Below, piece by piece: positions 17,887 through 26,509 of a stretch of DNA of 64,000 nt. Below the pieces are notes generated by a model, which did no database searches, was not told the origin of the DNA, and worked only from the letters and a program-made list of their open reading frames with translations. The DNA comes from Winogradskyella echinorum (GTDB taxonomy: Bacteria > Bacteroidota > Bacteroidia > Flavobacteriales > Flavobacteriaceae): assembly GCF_014297365.1 (NCBI RefSeq), contig NZ_JACOQD010000007.1, positions 1 to 64,000 on the forward strand, written 5' to 3'. The position numbers and the translations under genes were made by a program. Within the stretch, counting starts at the first letter, position 1. Each line of letters begins with the position of its first letter.

Positions 17887-18933
17887 TTACTCATTATCAT
17901 CTTCATTGTAATTTATACTAACATTTTCATCTAAGTAATCAGGCACACCATTACCATCTGTGTCTATCATAGTTAATGTATGGATAGTAATAATACCTGA
18001 ATCATCACTTCTTTCTGTTTCAAATTCATTAGAAGCTAAAACAGGTTCTTCGTCACCTTCATTAGTATCTACTACATATGTCTTAGGAAACAACTCGTCT
18101 AGAGTTGAAACATCATCATTATCATCATCAAAATCTATATAGTTAGGAAAACCATCTTCATCTGTATCGTCATTGTTAACATCTAAATCTCCATCTAAAT
18201 CTTCTAAATATGAAGGTATTAAGTCTAAGTCGTGATCAGCTTGCTCATATTGTAATAATTCAAATTTAAAAATAAGATTATCATAAGCAGAACCCGTAGT
18301 AATTCCTGAAAAATAAGCTAACCCAGAAGGAAGAAACATTACTCCTAAACCAAAATTATTATAGTTTACATTACCATTATTATCTATGTCAAAATCCATT
18401 GCTGCATTAAACTCAGGTATAACAAGTTGCCATCCTTTAATAGTACCAAAAGTACTAAATCCATTACCCACTAAAGAGATATCCGTTGGTGTAGCTCTAG
18501 AATCAAAAACATCACCATCTTCTAAAGAACTTCCCTCATACCTCATACGCACAGCATCTGGGAATTTTGGAGAACCACCTTCTCCTTGATTAATTCTTAG
18601 AATGTAATACTCATAATCAAAATCAAGAAATACAGTTGTATGTGTCTCTACTGCATTAATTAATAATGTGTTTCCAGCTGGTACATCTTCACCATCTTCT
18701 AACTCAGTGATGACAATATCTGTATACTTATGATTAGTGCCTGACTCGAAAAAAGCAGAATTATAATAATGCGTATTAAGATAATTTAATAAGGAATCTC
18801 TATCCTTTTCTTGTTGCTCTCCTCTATCTTCTTCTTGAAATGAAGTTGTTGGGCCATCATCTGGCTCACAAGAAACAAAAACAGTTACCAATGCCAATAA
18901 ATAAAGGCTAAATTTTAAAGTTTTAATTTTCAT
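17887..18933 (-). CDS. FKBP-type peptidyl-prolyl isomerase lipoprotein
   Basis: 348 residues from the ATG at 18933 (MKIKTLKFSLYLLALVTVFVSC), with a lipobox ending in Cys near residue 22. An FKBP fold is recognisable in the middle: VRMRYEGSSLEDGDVFDSRATPTDISL, then FGTIKGWQLVIPEF and a tail LPSGLAYFSG. The C-terminal third is rich in acidic calcium-binding type repeats (DLDGDLDVNNDDTDEDGFPNY and similar). An acidic insert also sits inside the FKBP domain (DFDIDNNGNVNYNN). It is probably an envelope-anchored folding catalyst for exported proteins. Confidence 0.82.
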   Translation of the reverse strand: MKIKTLKFSLYLLALVTVFVSCEPDDGPTTSFQEEDRGEQQEKDRDSLLNYLNTHYYNSAFFESGTNHKYTDIVITELEDGEDVPAGNTLLINAVETHTTVFLDFDYEYYILRINQGEGGSPKFPDAVRMRYEGSSLEDGDVFDSRATPTDISLVGNGFSTFGTIKGWQLVIPEFNAAMDFDIDNNGNVNYNNFGLGVMFLPSGLAYFSGITTGSAYDNLIFKFELLQYEQADHDLDLIPSYLEDLDGDLDVNNDDTDEDGFPNYIDFDDDNDDVSTLDELFPKTYVVDTNEGDEEPVLASNEFETERSDDSGIITIHTLTMIDTDGNGVPDYLDENVSINYNEDDNE

Positions 18934-19068
18934 AGGATTTTTGTATTTCTCATATATATCTACCACAGATTCAATATGATGTTCATTATTGCTTAATAAT
19001 TAGGCGCAAGATACAATAATATAATATTTTTGTACAACAAGATTAACGTTGTTTTTAGTTAAAAATAT

Positions 19069-19437
19069 ATGCGAATTGATAAATACTTATGGTGTGTGCG
19101 TTATTACAAAACACGAAGCATAGCTACTCAAGCATGTAAAAAAGGACATGTAAAGCTAAATGGAAGCGTAGCTAAACCCTCTAGAGAGGTCTATGCTACT
19201 GATAAAATTGAGCTAAGAAAAAACCAAGTAAATTACCAAATAACCGTAAATGATTTACCACCAAACCGAGTTGGAGCAAAACTCGTTGATATATACAGAA
19301 TAGATACTACACCAAAAGAAGCCTTTGAGGCTCAAGAGCTATTAAAGTATAGTAAAGATTATTATCGTAAAAAAGGCACGGGAAGACCAACTAAAAAAGA
19401 CAGAAGAGATATTGATGATTTCTATGAAGAAGAATAA
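19069..19437 (+). CDS. S4 domain RNA-binding protein (HslR-like)
   Basis: 122 residues. The S4 domain is at the N-terminus: MRIDKYLWCVRYYKTRSIATQACKKGHVKLNG. A basic C-terminal tail follows (YYRKKGTGRPTKKDRRDIDDF). HslR relatives bind stalled 50S-peptidyl-tRNA complexes, and a similar ribosome role is inferred. A -7 element TATTTTTG is at 19025-19032. The end overlaps the methyltransferase start by 14 bases. Confidence 0.88.
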   Translation: MRIDKYLWCVRYYKTRSIATQACKKGHVKLNGSVAKPSREVYATDKIELRKNQVNYQITVNDLPPNRVGAKLVDIYRIDTTPKEAFEAQELLKYSKDYYRKKGTGRPTKKDRRDIDDFYEEE

Positions 19438-20014
19438 ACTCGATAAATATTACTGGGAAGACCGCTATACAAAAAATAATACTGGTTGGAATATTGGCTA
19501 CCCTTCTACTCCTATAAAAAGCTATATTGACCAATTAAAAGACAAAACACTAAAAATTTTAATACCTGGCGCAGGCAATGGTTATGAAGCTGAATATTTG
19601 TGGAATTTAGGTTTCAAAAACATCTATGTTGTAGACTTTGCTGCTCAAGCTTTAGACAATTTTAAACAGCGTGTTCCTAATTTTCCGGATGAACAATTAC
19701 AATGTGCCGATTTTTTTGAATTGAATTTACGTTTTGACCTTATAATAGAGCAAACTTTTTTTTGTGCACTAAATCCAGACCTTAGAAATAAGTATGTTTC
19801 TCACATGCATCAACTTCTAAATCCTAAAGGTAAGTTGGTGGGTTTATTGTTCGATTTTCCACTTACCCAATCTGGTCCGCCTTTTGGTGGAAGTTTATCT
19901 GAATATCAATTTCGCTTTAAAGAAAAATTTAAAATCAAAATTTTAGAAACCTCAATTAATTCTATAAAAGAAAGACAAGGTAAAGAACTGTTTTTTATCT
20001 TTGAGAGTCAATAA
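19424..20014 (+). CDS. SAM-dependent methyltransferase (TPMT-like)
   Basis: 196 residues from ATG 19424. YWEDRYTKNNTGWNIGYPSTPIKSYIDQL matches the thiopurine S-methyltransferase family, and ILIPGAGNGYEAEYLWNLGF is the SAM-binding motif I. The GPPFGGS segment and the DLIIEQTFFCAL acidic loop also fit. The acceptor is unknown; thiol or halide methylation is known for relatives. It is translationally coupled with the S4 gene. Confidence 0.85.
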   Translation: MKKNKLDKYYWEDRYTKNNTGWNIGYPSTPIKSYIDQLKDKTLKILIPGAGNGYEAEYLWNLGFKNIYVVDFAAQALDNFKQRVPNFPDEQLQCADFFELNLRFDLIIEQTFFCALNPDLRNKYVSHMHQLLNPKGKLVGLLFDFPLTQSGPPFGGSLSEYQFRFKEKFKIKILETSINSIKERQGKELFFIFESQ

Positions 20015-20071
20015 CACGCATTTAGCAAGCGTTGAATATTGTTAACTAATAGATTTATTAAAAAAACACTA

Positions 20072-20575
20072 ATGGCACTAACCAAGAACACTATTCTTAG
20101 TCATAAAGAAATTGAGCATAAGATTAAACGCATTGCGTACCAAATTTATGAAAGTAATGTTAACGAAACCGAACTCATAATTGCTGGTATTGAAAGTAAT
20201 GGATTTGTACTTGCTAAGAAAATAAAAAATAGTCTTGATAAAATTTCTTCTATAGAATCTACCTTGTGCAAAGTTACCATTAACAAATCTGAGCCAACTA
20301 AACCTATTAAGACATCAATAAAAAAAGAAGATTATGCTAATAAATCTATAGTGCTTATAGATGATGTTTTAAATTCTGGTAGTACATTGATTTATGGAAT
20401 TAAACATTTTTTAGATGTGCCTCTTAAGCAGTTTAAAACTGCTGTGTTAGTCAATAGAAATCATAAAAAATATCCTGTAAAAGCAGATTTTAAAGGTATT
20501 TCGCTTTCTACGTCTCTTTTTGAACACGTCCATGTAAATTTATCTAAACAACCTTACGAGGCGTATTTAGATTAA
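20072..20575 (+). CDS. Phosphoribosyltransferase family protein
   Basis: 167 residues from ATG 20072; the frame is open to a TTG at 20039 but the ATG fits PyrR-like relatives. The PRPP-binding motif IVLIDDVLNSGSTLIYGI (about residues 95-112) is intact. It could be a pyrimidine or hypoxanthine-type phosphoribosyltransferase, or a PyrR-like regulator without attenuation function. The substrate is not decidable from sequence. The 3' end overlaps the convergent aroK by nine bases. Confidence 0.82.
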   Translation: MALTKNTILSHKEIEHKIKRIAYQIYESNVNETELIIAGIESNGFVLAKKIKNSLDKISSIESTLCKVTINKSEPTKPIKTSIKKEDYANKSIVLIDDVLNSGSTLIYGIKHFLDVPLKQFKTAVLVNRNHKKYPVKADFKGISLSTSLFEHVHVNLSKQPYEAYLD

Positions 20576-21088
20576 GCGCATTAAAATATCTTCTATTATC
20601 TCTTGCTTTGATTTGTTATCAGTTACTATTGTGTAATCCGCTTGGTTGTAGTACTGTACACGTTCAAAAATATGTTTACCTATAAACTCTAATAAATCTT
20701 CCTCTGTTTTTAAATGACTTATTAATGGTCGTTTTTCTCGTTCTTTAAATAAACGTTTCGATAAAAGTGGAATAGAAAGCTTTAGAAAACACGTTATTAC
20801 ATTTTCATTTTTTAATAATACATTTAAATTATTTCCATAACACGGTGTACCACCTCCCAAAGCTACGATAGTATTATCATGTGTACTAATTACTTCTTTT
20901 AGGTAATGTGTTTCTTTTTTTCTAAAATATATTTCACCTTTAGTTTTAAATAATTCTGGTATGGAGCTATTCTCCTTATGCGAAATGTAATCATCTAAAT
21001 CTAAAAAACTGTAATTAAGCACAGTAGCTAATTCCTTACCTATAGTAGATTTTCCCGATCCCATATATCCTATTAATACGACTAACAT
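20567..21088 (-). CDS. aroK: Shikimate kinase
   Basis: 173 residues. Phosphorylates shikimate at the 3-hydroxyl in chorismate synthesis. The P-loop GYMGSGKSTIGKELA (residues 7-21), the substrate-binding FLDLDDYISH, FRKKE and GGGTPCY, and the lid KRPLI are all present. The length is normal. Single gene; other aro genes are not in the window. Confidence 0.93.
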   Translation of the reverse strand: MLVVLIGYMGSGKSTIGKELATVLNYSFLDLDDYISHKENSSIPELFKTKGEIYFRKKETHYLKEVISTHDNTIVALGGGTPCYGNNLNVLLKNENVITCFLKLSIPLLSKRLFKEREKRPLISHLKTEEDLLEFIGKHIFERVQYYNQADYTIVTDNKSKQEIIEDILMRLI

Positions 21089-21161
21089 ATTGCTTATAAT
21101 TTGATTATTAAATCTATACGATTACAGACAACAAAAAAACAAAAATTTAAATAAAAAAAGT

Positions 21162-21192
21162 GTTGTTTTATTAATTAAACATTTTATATTTG
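21162..21192 (+). promoter_or_regulatory. Promoter of the tRNA pair
   Basis: GTTG at 21162-21165 (one mismatch to TTTG), 19 bases, then TATATTTG at 21185-21192. The tRNA-Lys gene starts 26 bases later. Confidence 0.6.
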
Positions 21193-21217
21193 CACCCTCG
21201 TTAGAGAAAAACATTAT

Positions 21218-21290
21218 GACCAGTTAGCTCAGTTGGTAGAGCATCTCCCTTTTAAGGAGAGGGTCCTGGGTTCGAGCCCCAGACTGGTCA
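21218..21290 (+). tRNA. tRNA-Lys (anticodon TTT)
   Basis: 73 bases forming a full cloverleaf. Acceptor GACCAGT pairs with ACTGGTC, the D-loop is AGCTCAGTTGGTAGAGC, the anticodon loop CTTTTAA has TTT at 34-36, the T-arm contains GGTTCGAGCCCC, and the discriminator is A. CCA is not encoded. It is followed directly by a terminator-like hairpin. Confidence 0.96.
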
Positions 21291-21291
21291 C

Positions 21292-21326
21292 AAAAAGTTA
21301 AGCACAAAAAGCTTAACTTTTTTTTT
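21292..21326 (+). terminator. Hairpin with T tract between the two tRNAs
   Basis: AAAAAGTTAAGC (21292-21303) pairs with GCTTAACTTTTT starting at 21311, and nine T residues end the structure. It may end some transcripts after tRNA-Lys, while read-through would supply tRNA-Leu. Confidence 0.75.
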
Positions 21327-21345
21327 ACCTTTACTTTATTGTTTT

Positions 21346-21429
21346 GCGCACGTGGCGGAATTGGTAGACGCGCCAGCTTGAGGGGTTGGTGGACATTAGT
21401 CCGTGGAAGTTCGAGTCTTCTCGTGCGCA
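21346..21429 (+). tRNA. tRNA-Leu (anticodon GAG)
   Basis: 84 bases, class II tRNA with a long variable arm. Acceptor GCGCACG pairs with CGTGCGC, the anticodon stem-loop CCAGC-TTGAGGG-GTTGG gives GAG, and the T-arm contains GTTCGAGTC. The discriminator is A and CCA is not encoded. Confidence 0.95.
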
Positions 21430-21533
21430 CTTTATTATTAGAATTCCCTTTTATTTCTCTATTTCTTCTTAAGTTTTAAAATTATTTTTAATATATTTTA
21501 TGTTAATTATAACATTTCTATTCATTAAAATCT

Positions 21534-21541
21534 TATTTTTG
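21534..21541 (+). promoter_or_regulatory. -7 element before the MerR-crt operon
   Basis: TATTTTTG matches TAnnTTTG; no good TTTG lies 19 bases upstream, which would suit a promoter needing activation or subject to control. Transcription from it would leave only a short leader before the TTG start at 21563. Confidence 0.45.
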
Positions 21542-21562
21542 TTTAAACATTATTAAAAAAAA

Positions 21563-22465
21563 TTGAACAATATAAAAAACAGATTCAGTATTAAAGACCT
21601 TGAAAACCTCACAGGTATTAAGGCTCATACTATAAGAATATGGGAGAAACGCTATAATCTTTTAGAACCCAAACGCACAGATACCAATATTAGGTATTAC
21701 GATTTAGCAGGCTTTCAGAAATTGCTTAATATTAGTTTTCTAAACAATAACGGTTATAAAATATCTAAAATAGCGACCTTAAAAGAAAGTGAAATTCCTA
21801 CTTTGGTTAAAGATATTTCCTCTAAAAATGACACAGATAATCATGCCATTAATGAGTTAAAGTTAGCAATGCTGAATTTTGACCAAGCTCTTTTTTATGA
21901 AACCTACCAATCGCTTTTAGAGGAAAAGTCATTTAAAGATATATTTTTTGATGTTTTTATACCAATGTTAACCAGCATAGGAATTTTATGGCAAACGGAT
22001 ACAATTACACCTGCTCACGAGCATTTTATATCCTCTTTAATTAGACAAAAAATAATTGGTAATACAGATAAGGTTCAATCAAAACAAGTAAACAAATCAA
22101 AAAAGACATTTGTATTATTTCTTCCCTTTAACGAAATTCATGATTTAGGTTTATTATTTATTAATCATCAAATCATCAGTAAAGGTTATCATTCTATATT
22201 TTTAGGACATAGTGTGCCAGTGAACAACTTAACACATGTTCTAAATTATTATGATGATGTTAATTTTATCTCGTACTTTACAATAAAACCAGATACGGAA
22301 AATGTTAGTGCATATTTAAAGGATTTTGAATCAACTATTTTAAAGAATTCTAACTCCAAACTATGGTTACTAGGTAGAAAACTTAACGAGATAGATGTTA
22401 ACGATCTACCAAAAGGGATAAAAGCATTTAAGAATATAAAATCTTTAATTGAAGAGATTAAATAG
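21563..22465 (+). CDS. MerR-family B12-binding (CarH-like) regulator of carotenoid genes
   Basis: 300 residues starting at TTG (no ATG is available upstream in frame). The N-terminal MerR helix-turn-helix is FSIKDLENLTGIKAHTIRIWEKRYNLLEPKRTDTNIRYY. The C-terminal half fits a cobalamin-binding domain. Its upper helical bundle has W143, then nine residues, then E153-H154, the Wx9EH motif that makes CarH adenosylcobalamin-dependent and light-sensitive. The Rossmann part keeps the cobalt-ligand motif as EIHDLG with His 193. The gene ends one base before crtI, so it probably controls the operon it belongs to. Light control is inference from the motif. Confidence 0.85.
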   Translation: MNNIKNRFSIKDLENLTGIKAHTIRIWEKRYNLLEPKRTDTNIRYYDLAGFQKLLNISFLNNNGYKISKIATLKESEIPTLVKDISSKNDTDNHAINELKLAMLNFDQALFYETYQSLLEEKSFKDIFFDVFIPMLTSIGILWQTDTITPAHEHFISSLIRQKIIGNTDKVQSKQVNKSKKTFVLFLPFNEIHDLGLLFINHQIISKGYHSIFLGHSVPVNNLTHVLNYYDDVNFISYFTIKPDTENVSAYLKDFESTILKNSNSKLWLLGRKLNEIDVNDLPKGIKAFKNIKSLIEEIK

Positions 22466-22466
22466 C

Positions 22467-23927
22467 ATGAACAAAAAAATATCCATAATAGGCTCTGGGT
22501 TTTCTTCCTTATCTGCTTCATGTTATTTAGCAAAAGCTGGCTACGACGTTACTATCTATGAAAAAAATGCCACTGTTGGTGGAAGAGCAAGACAGCTAAA
22601 AAAAGATGGTTTTACGTTTGATATTGGTCCAAGTTGGTATTGGATGCCAGATGTTTTTGAAAAGTTTTTTAATGATTTTGGTAAATCTACCAATGACTAC
22701 TATGAGCTAGATAAGTTAAACCCTGCATATAAAATATTCTTTGCAGATGAAGTGATTACCATTGGTGACCATATGGATAAAATATGTGAAGAATTTGAGC
22801 GTATTGAAACTGGCAGCTCCATACCACTAAAAAAATTTATTAGTAGAGCTCAAGAACATTATGATATTGCTATAAACAATGTGGTCTTAAAGCCTGGTGT
22901 TTCACCTTTTGAGTTGGTTACTAAAGAAACCATAACTAGGGTTGATCGGTTTTTTAAAACCATTAGCGTAGAAGTTCGTAAAAATTTTAAGAACCCTAAA
23001 TTAATATCGACTTTAGAATTTCCTGTATTGTTTTTAGGGGCAAAACCAAACCAAACACCGTCTTTTTATAGTTTTATGAACTATGCTGATTTTGGTTTAG
23101 GCACATGGCATCCAAAAGGTGGTATGTTTGAAATTGTAAAAGCAATGAAGAGTTTAGCTCAAAGTTTAGGTGTATCGATAAACACTAATTGCAATGTTCA
23201 AAAAATTAATGTTGAAAACAGCAATTCTGTTGGCATCACAGTAGATGGTCAGCAAATTGATTCTGATATAGTTTTGAGTGGAGCTGATTACCATCATACC
23301 GAAACCTTATTAGATAAAGACTATAGACAATACAGCGAAGCGTATTGGAATAAACGAACTTTTGCTCCGTCTTCGCTACTCTTTTATGTTGGTTTTGACA
23401 AAAAACTAAAGAACATTGAGCATCATAATTTGTTTTTTGATACGGATTTTGAAATTCATGCGGAAGATATCTATGATACTCCAAAATGGCCAGAAGACCC
23501 TTTATTTTATGTCAATTTTCCTTCAGTAACTGATGCTAGTATGGCGCCAGATAATTGTGAAACTGGTTTCTTTCTTATTCCAATTGCACCTGGTCTAGAA
23601 GACACACCAGAGCTGCGTAAACAATATTTTGATATTATAATTAATAGGTTTGAAAAAAGGACAAATCAAAATGTTAAGACACATATCCTTTTTAAAGAAT
23701 CGTTTTGCATTAATGATTTTGTTAGTGAGTATAATTCATATAAAGGTAACGCCTATGGTATGGCAAATACCTTAATGCAAACCGCTTTTTTAAGACCAAA
23801 ATTAAAAAGTAAAAAAGTAAAAGGACTTTATTTTACAGGGCAATTAACTGTTCCTGGACCAGGAGTACCGCCTGCTTTAATTTCAGGAAAGCTAGTCGCA
23901 GAACTGATTCAAAAGAATGAAGTATAA
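22467..23927 (+). CDS. crtI: Phytoene desaturase
   Basis: 486 residues from ATG 22467. FAD-dependent enzyme that converts phytoene to lycopene. The dinucleotide-binding motif ISIIGSGFSSLSASCYLAKAG is at the N-terminus with GGRARQLKKDGFTFDIGPSWY following. The C-terminal signature GLYFTGQLTVPGPGVPPALISGKLVAE is complete. It is membrane-associated. It forms one operon with the upstream MerR gene (one-base gap) and crtB-crtZ-crtY downstream. Confidence 0.95.
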   Translation: MNKKISIIGSGFSSLSASCYLAKAGYDVTIYEKNATVGGRARQLKKDGFTFDIGPSWYWMPDVFEKFFNDFGKSTNDYYELDKLNPAYKIFFADEVITIGDHMDKICEEFERIETGSSIPLKKFISRAQEHYDIAINNVVLKPGVSPFELVTKETITRVDRFFKTISVEVRKNFKNPKLISTLEFPVLFLGAKPNQTPSFYSFMNYADFGLGTWHPKGGMFEIVKAMKSLAQSLGVSINTNCNVQKINVENSNSVGITVDGQQIDSDIVLSGADYHHTETLLDKDYRQYSEAYWNKRTFAPSSLLFYVGFDKKLKNIEHHNLFFDTDFEIHAEDIYDTPKWPEDPLFYVNFPSVTDASMAPDNCETGFFLIPIAPGLEDTPELRKQYFDIIINRFEKRTNQNVKTHILFKESFCINDFVSEYNSYKGNAYGMANTLMQTAFLRPKLKSKKVKGLYFTGQLTVPGPGVPPALISGKLVAELIQKNEV

Positions 23928-23974
23928 TTACTAAATAAGAGAATTAATATTATGAAACGAGCACGCTAAAAACG

Positions 23975-23997
23975 TTTATCATTTAAAAGATGATAAA
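23975..23997 (+). other. Intercistronic hairpin between crtI and crtB
   Basis: TTTATCAT (23975-23982) pairs with ATGATAAA (23990-23997) across a seven-base loop. It lies in the 114-base gap between crtI and crtB and has no T tract, so it is unlikely to be a simple terminator. A five-codon frame (ATG AAA CGA GCA CGC TAA, 23952-23969) precedes it. Confidence 0.35.
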
Positions 23998-24041
23998 AAC
24001 CTAACAGTATTTGACCGTTAAAAAACAATAAAAACTAACAC

Positions 24042-24881
24042 ATGAAATCAATTTTTGACAATGTTTCGAAAGAATGTAGTAAAGCTGTGACAAATGCATA
24101 CAGTACATCATTTTCTTTAGCTACGAAAATGCTATCAGACAGCATTAGACAAGACATTTATAACATCTATGGCTTTGTTAGATTTGCAGATGAAATTGTT
24201 GATACGTTTCATGATTATGATAAAGAAAAGCTTTTCAATAATTTTGAAAAGGATTTAGAAACAGCTTTAGAAGATAAAATTAGTTTAAATCCAATTTTAA
24301 ACTCCTTTCAAGAAACATATCATAAATATGGTTTAGATAAGCATTTAGTAGATGCTTTTATGCATAGTATGCGCTTAGATCTTCATAAAAAAGATTATTT
24401 AACTGAGCAAGAATACAAAAACTACATTTATGGTTCAGCAGATGTTGTAGGACTAATGTGCTTAAAGGTTTTTGTAAAAGGTGATGTTGAAAAATATGAA
24501 GACTTAAAAGATTCTGCAATGAGCTTAGGTTCTGCATTTCAGAAAGTGAATTTCTTGCGAGATTTAAAAGCAGATTTTGAAGATTTAAGTAGAACATATT
24601 TTCCAAATACTGATTTAACTCAGCTTGACGAAACTTCGAAAAAAGCAATTATAGATGATATTGAAGCAGATTTTGCAAAAGGATTAAGTGGAATAAAGCG
24701 TTTACCTTTAGAAGCTAAATTTGGTGTGTTTATGGCATATCGTTACTATAATAAGTTACTAGAAAAACTTAAAAAGACACCAGCTTTAAAAATTAAATCG
24801 ACCAGAATTAGAGTACCTAATTATAAAAAAGTAGAGTTACTTACTAGAAGCTATGTTAAATATCAATTGAACTTATTATAA
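24042..24881 (+). CDS. crtB: Phytoene synthase
   Basis: 279 residues. Joins two geranylgeranyl diphosphates to phytoene, the first committed carotenoid step. The first aspartate-rich motif is RFADEIVDTFHDYD (about residues 47-60) and the second is FLRDLKADF (about 168-176). Length and position match CrtB. No crtE is in the window, so the GGPP synthase must be elsewhere. Confidence 0.94.
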   Translation: MKSIFDNVSKECSKAVTNAYSTSFSLATKMLSDSIRQDIYNIYGFVRFADEIVDTFHDYDKEKLFNNFEKDLETALEDKISLNPILNSFQETYHKYGLDKHLVDAFMHSMRLDLHKKDYLTEQEYKNYIYGSADVVGLMCLKVFVKGDVEKYEDLKDSAMSLGSAFQKVNFLRDLKADFEDLSRTYFPNTDLTQLDETSKKAIIDDIEADFAKGLSGIKRLPLEAKFGVFMAYRYYNKLLEKLKKTPALKIKSTRIRVPNYKKVELLTRSYVKYQLNLL

Positions 24882-24898
24882 AAAAAAGAACTTAAATT

Positions 24899-25348
24899 AT
24901 GCAAACTGTTTTTTGGATATTAATCTTTTTAGGCACTTTTTTAATCATGGAATTTAATGCATGGTTTACTCACAAATATATTATGCATGGTTTTTTATGG
25001 AGTTTACATAGAGATCACCATCATAAAGACCACGATAGTTGGTTTGAACGAAATGATGCTTTCTTTATTTTCTACGCCATTGTTAGTATGACATGTTTTT
25101 ACCTCTGGAATTACGAAAACATTTGGTATTGTTTACCAATAGGGATTGGAATAATGACTTATGGTGCTGCCTATTTTATAGTGCACGATATTTTTATACA
25201 TCAACGCTTTAAAATGTTTAGAAATGCTAATAATTGGTATGCAAAAGGTGTAAGAAGAGCTCATAAAATACACCATAAGCATTTAGGTAAAGATGAAGGA
25301 GAATGCTTTGGTATGCTAATAGTTCCTTTTAAATACTTTAAAAAATAA
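24899..25348 (+). CDS. crtZ: Beta-carotene hydroxylase
   Basis: 149 residues. Di-iron membrane hydroxylase that adds 3-hydroxyl groups to beta-carotene, giving zeaxanthin. The histidine clusters HKYIMH (about residues 25-30), HRDHHH (about 38-43), HDIFIH and HKIHHKH are all present. Four hydrophobic segments are seen. It starts 17 bases after crtB and ends 15 before crtY. Confidence 0.93.
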   Translation: MQTVFWILIFLGTFLIMEFNAWFTHKYIMHGFLWSLHRDHHHKDHDSWFERNDAFFIFYAIVSMTCFYLWNYENIWYCLPIGIGIMTYGAAYFIVHDIFIHQRFKMFRNANNWYAKGVRRAHKIHHKHLGKDEGECFGMLIVPFKYFKK

Positions 25349-25363
25349 GCTATTAGACCAACT

Positions 25364-26509
25364 ATGTCAAAACCTTCCCATTTCGATATAATTATTATAG
25401 GAAATGGACTCGCAGGACTCCAATTAGCTTTAAAGCTTACTTCAGAATCGTTTTTTAGTAATAAAGAAATAGCATTAATAGATCCATTAGAAAAAACTAT
25501 AAACGATAAAACATGGAGTTTTTGGGAAACCGAGCCATCAAAATGGAATTCTATTGCACATAAATCTTGGAGTAAAGCCTCTATAATTACGTCTAATAAA
25601 ACTACCAATTTAAATCTATCACCTTACAGCTATAAAACAATACGAGCCTTAGACTTTTATAACGAAGCTAAAGCACAACTCAGCAAAAAAAAGAATATCA
25701 GTTTTATTTTAGAAAGCGTCACTTCTCTCATTGAAAAAGAACTAGTAAAAGTGACAACCACAGATAATTCTTATACATCTAATTACGTTTTTGACAGTAG
25801 AATTCCTAAGGAATTTTCAATTAAAGACAAAGGTAATATCTCTATAATACAACATTTTAAAGGATGGGTTATAAAAACAGAAAAACCTGTTTTTGATGAG
25901 ACCAAATTAACTATGATGGATTATCGCCTTAAAGATGGAAATCAAACCAACTTTACTTATGTATTACCGTTTTCAAAAACTGAAGCTTTAATAGAGTTTA
26001 CTTATTTTACCGAACACTTGGTTGCCGAATCAGTTTACGACAAATTCATTAAAACTTACATTAAAGATTACTTGAAAATTGACTCCTATTCTATTTTAGA
26101 AACTGAGTATGGTCAAATCCCAATGACTAATTTTAATTTTTCAAAATTTAATACTGATAAGGTTACTAAAATTGGTACAGGTGGTGGATGGGTAAAAGGA
26201 TCTACTGGTTATTCATTTAAACACACTGAAAAAAAAGTTGCTATCATTGTAGATAACTTAAAAAAAGAACAAAGACCTTCGCACTTACTTTTTAGAAAAA
26301 AATATAAGTTTTATGATAAAGTTTTTCTTAAAGTTTTAAAAGATGAGAATGATAAAGGTGAATGGATTTTTGAACGTTTTTATTCCAAAAATAAAGTACA
26401 AACTATGTTTAGATTTTTAGACGAAGAATCAACCTTTAGAGAAGAACTTAAAATTATGATGTCTTTATTTTCTTGGAGTTTTATTAAGGCGTTTTTTAAA
26501 ACGCTTTAA
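25364..26509 (+). CDS. crtY: Lycopene beta-cyclase
   Basis: 381 residues. Cyclises the ends of lycopene to beta-carotene. N-terminal dinucleotide-binding motif FDIIIIGNGLAGLQLALKL, then KTWSFWE, and a later GTGGGWVKGSTGYSF typical of the CrtY/CrtL family. It is the last gene of the crt operon. Its end overlaps the convergent TlpA gene by 14 bases. Together the genes predict zeaxanthin as the product. Confidence 0.92.
   Translation: MSKPSHFDIIIIGNGLAGLQLALKLTSESFFSNKEIALIDPLEKTINDKTWSFWETEPSKWNSIAHKSWSKASIITSNKTTNLNLSPYSYKTIRALDFYNEAKAQLSKKKNISFILESVTSLIEKELVKVTTTDNSYTSNYVFDSRIPKEFSIKDKGNISIIQHFKGWVIKTEKPVFDETKLTMMDYRLKDGNQTNFTYVLPFSKTEALIEFTYFTEHLVAESVYDKFIKTYIKDYLKIDSYSILETEYGQIPMTNFNFSKFNTDKVTKIGTGGGWVKGSTGYSFKHTEKKVAIIVDNLKKEQRPSHLLFRKKYKFYDKVFLKVLKDENDKGEWIFERFYSKNKVQTMFRFLDEESTFREELKIMMSLFSWSFIKAFFKTL

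Noticed and set aside
21224-21430. A 68-codon minus-strand frame over both tRNA genes.
   Set aside because: It is the antisense of tRNA-Lys and tRNA-Leu, a well-known source of false proteins (RTRRLELP...SGARTQDPLLKR).
24358-24648. A 96-codon frame antisense to crtB.
   Set aside because: Leucine-rich composition mirrors the crtB reading frame; no start context or similarity.
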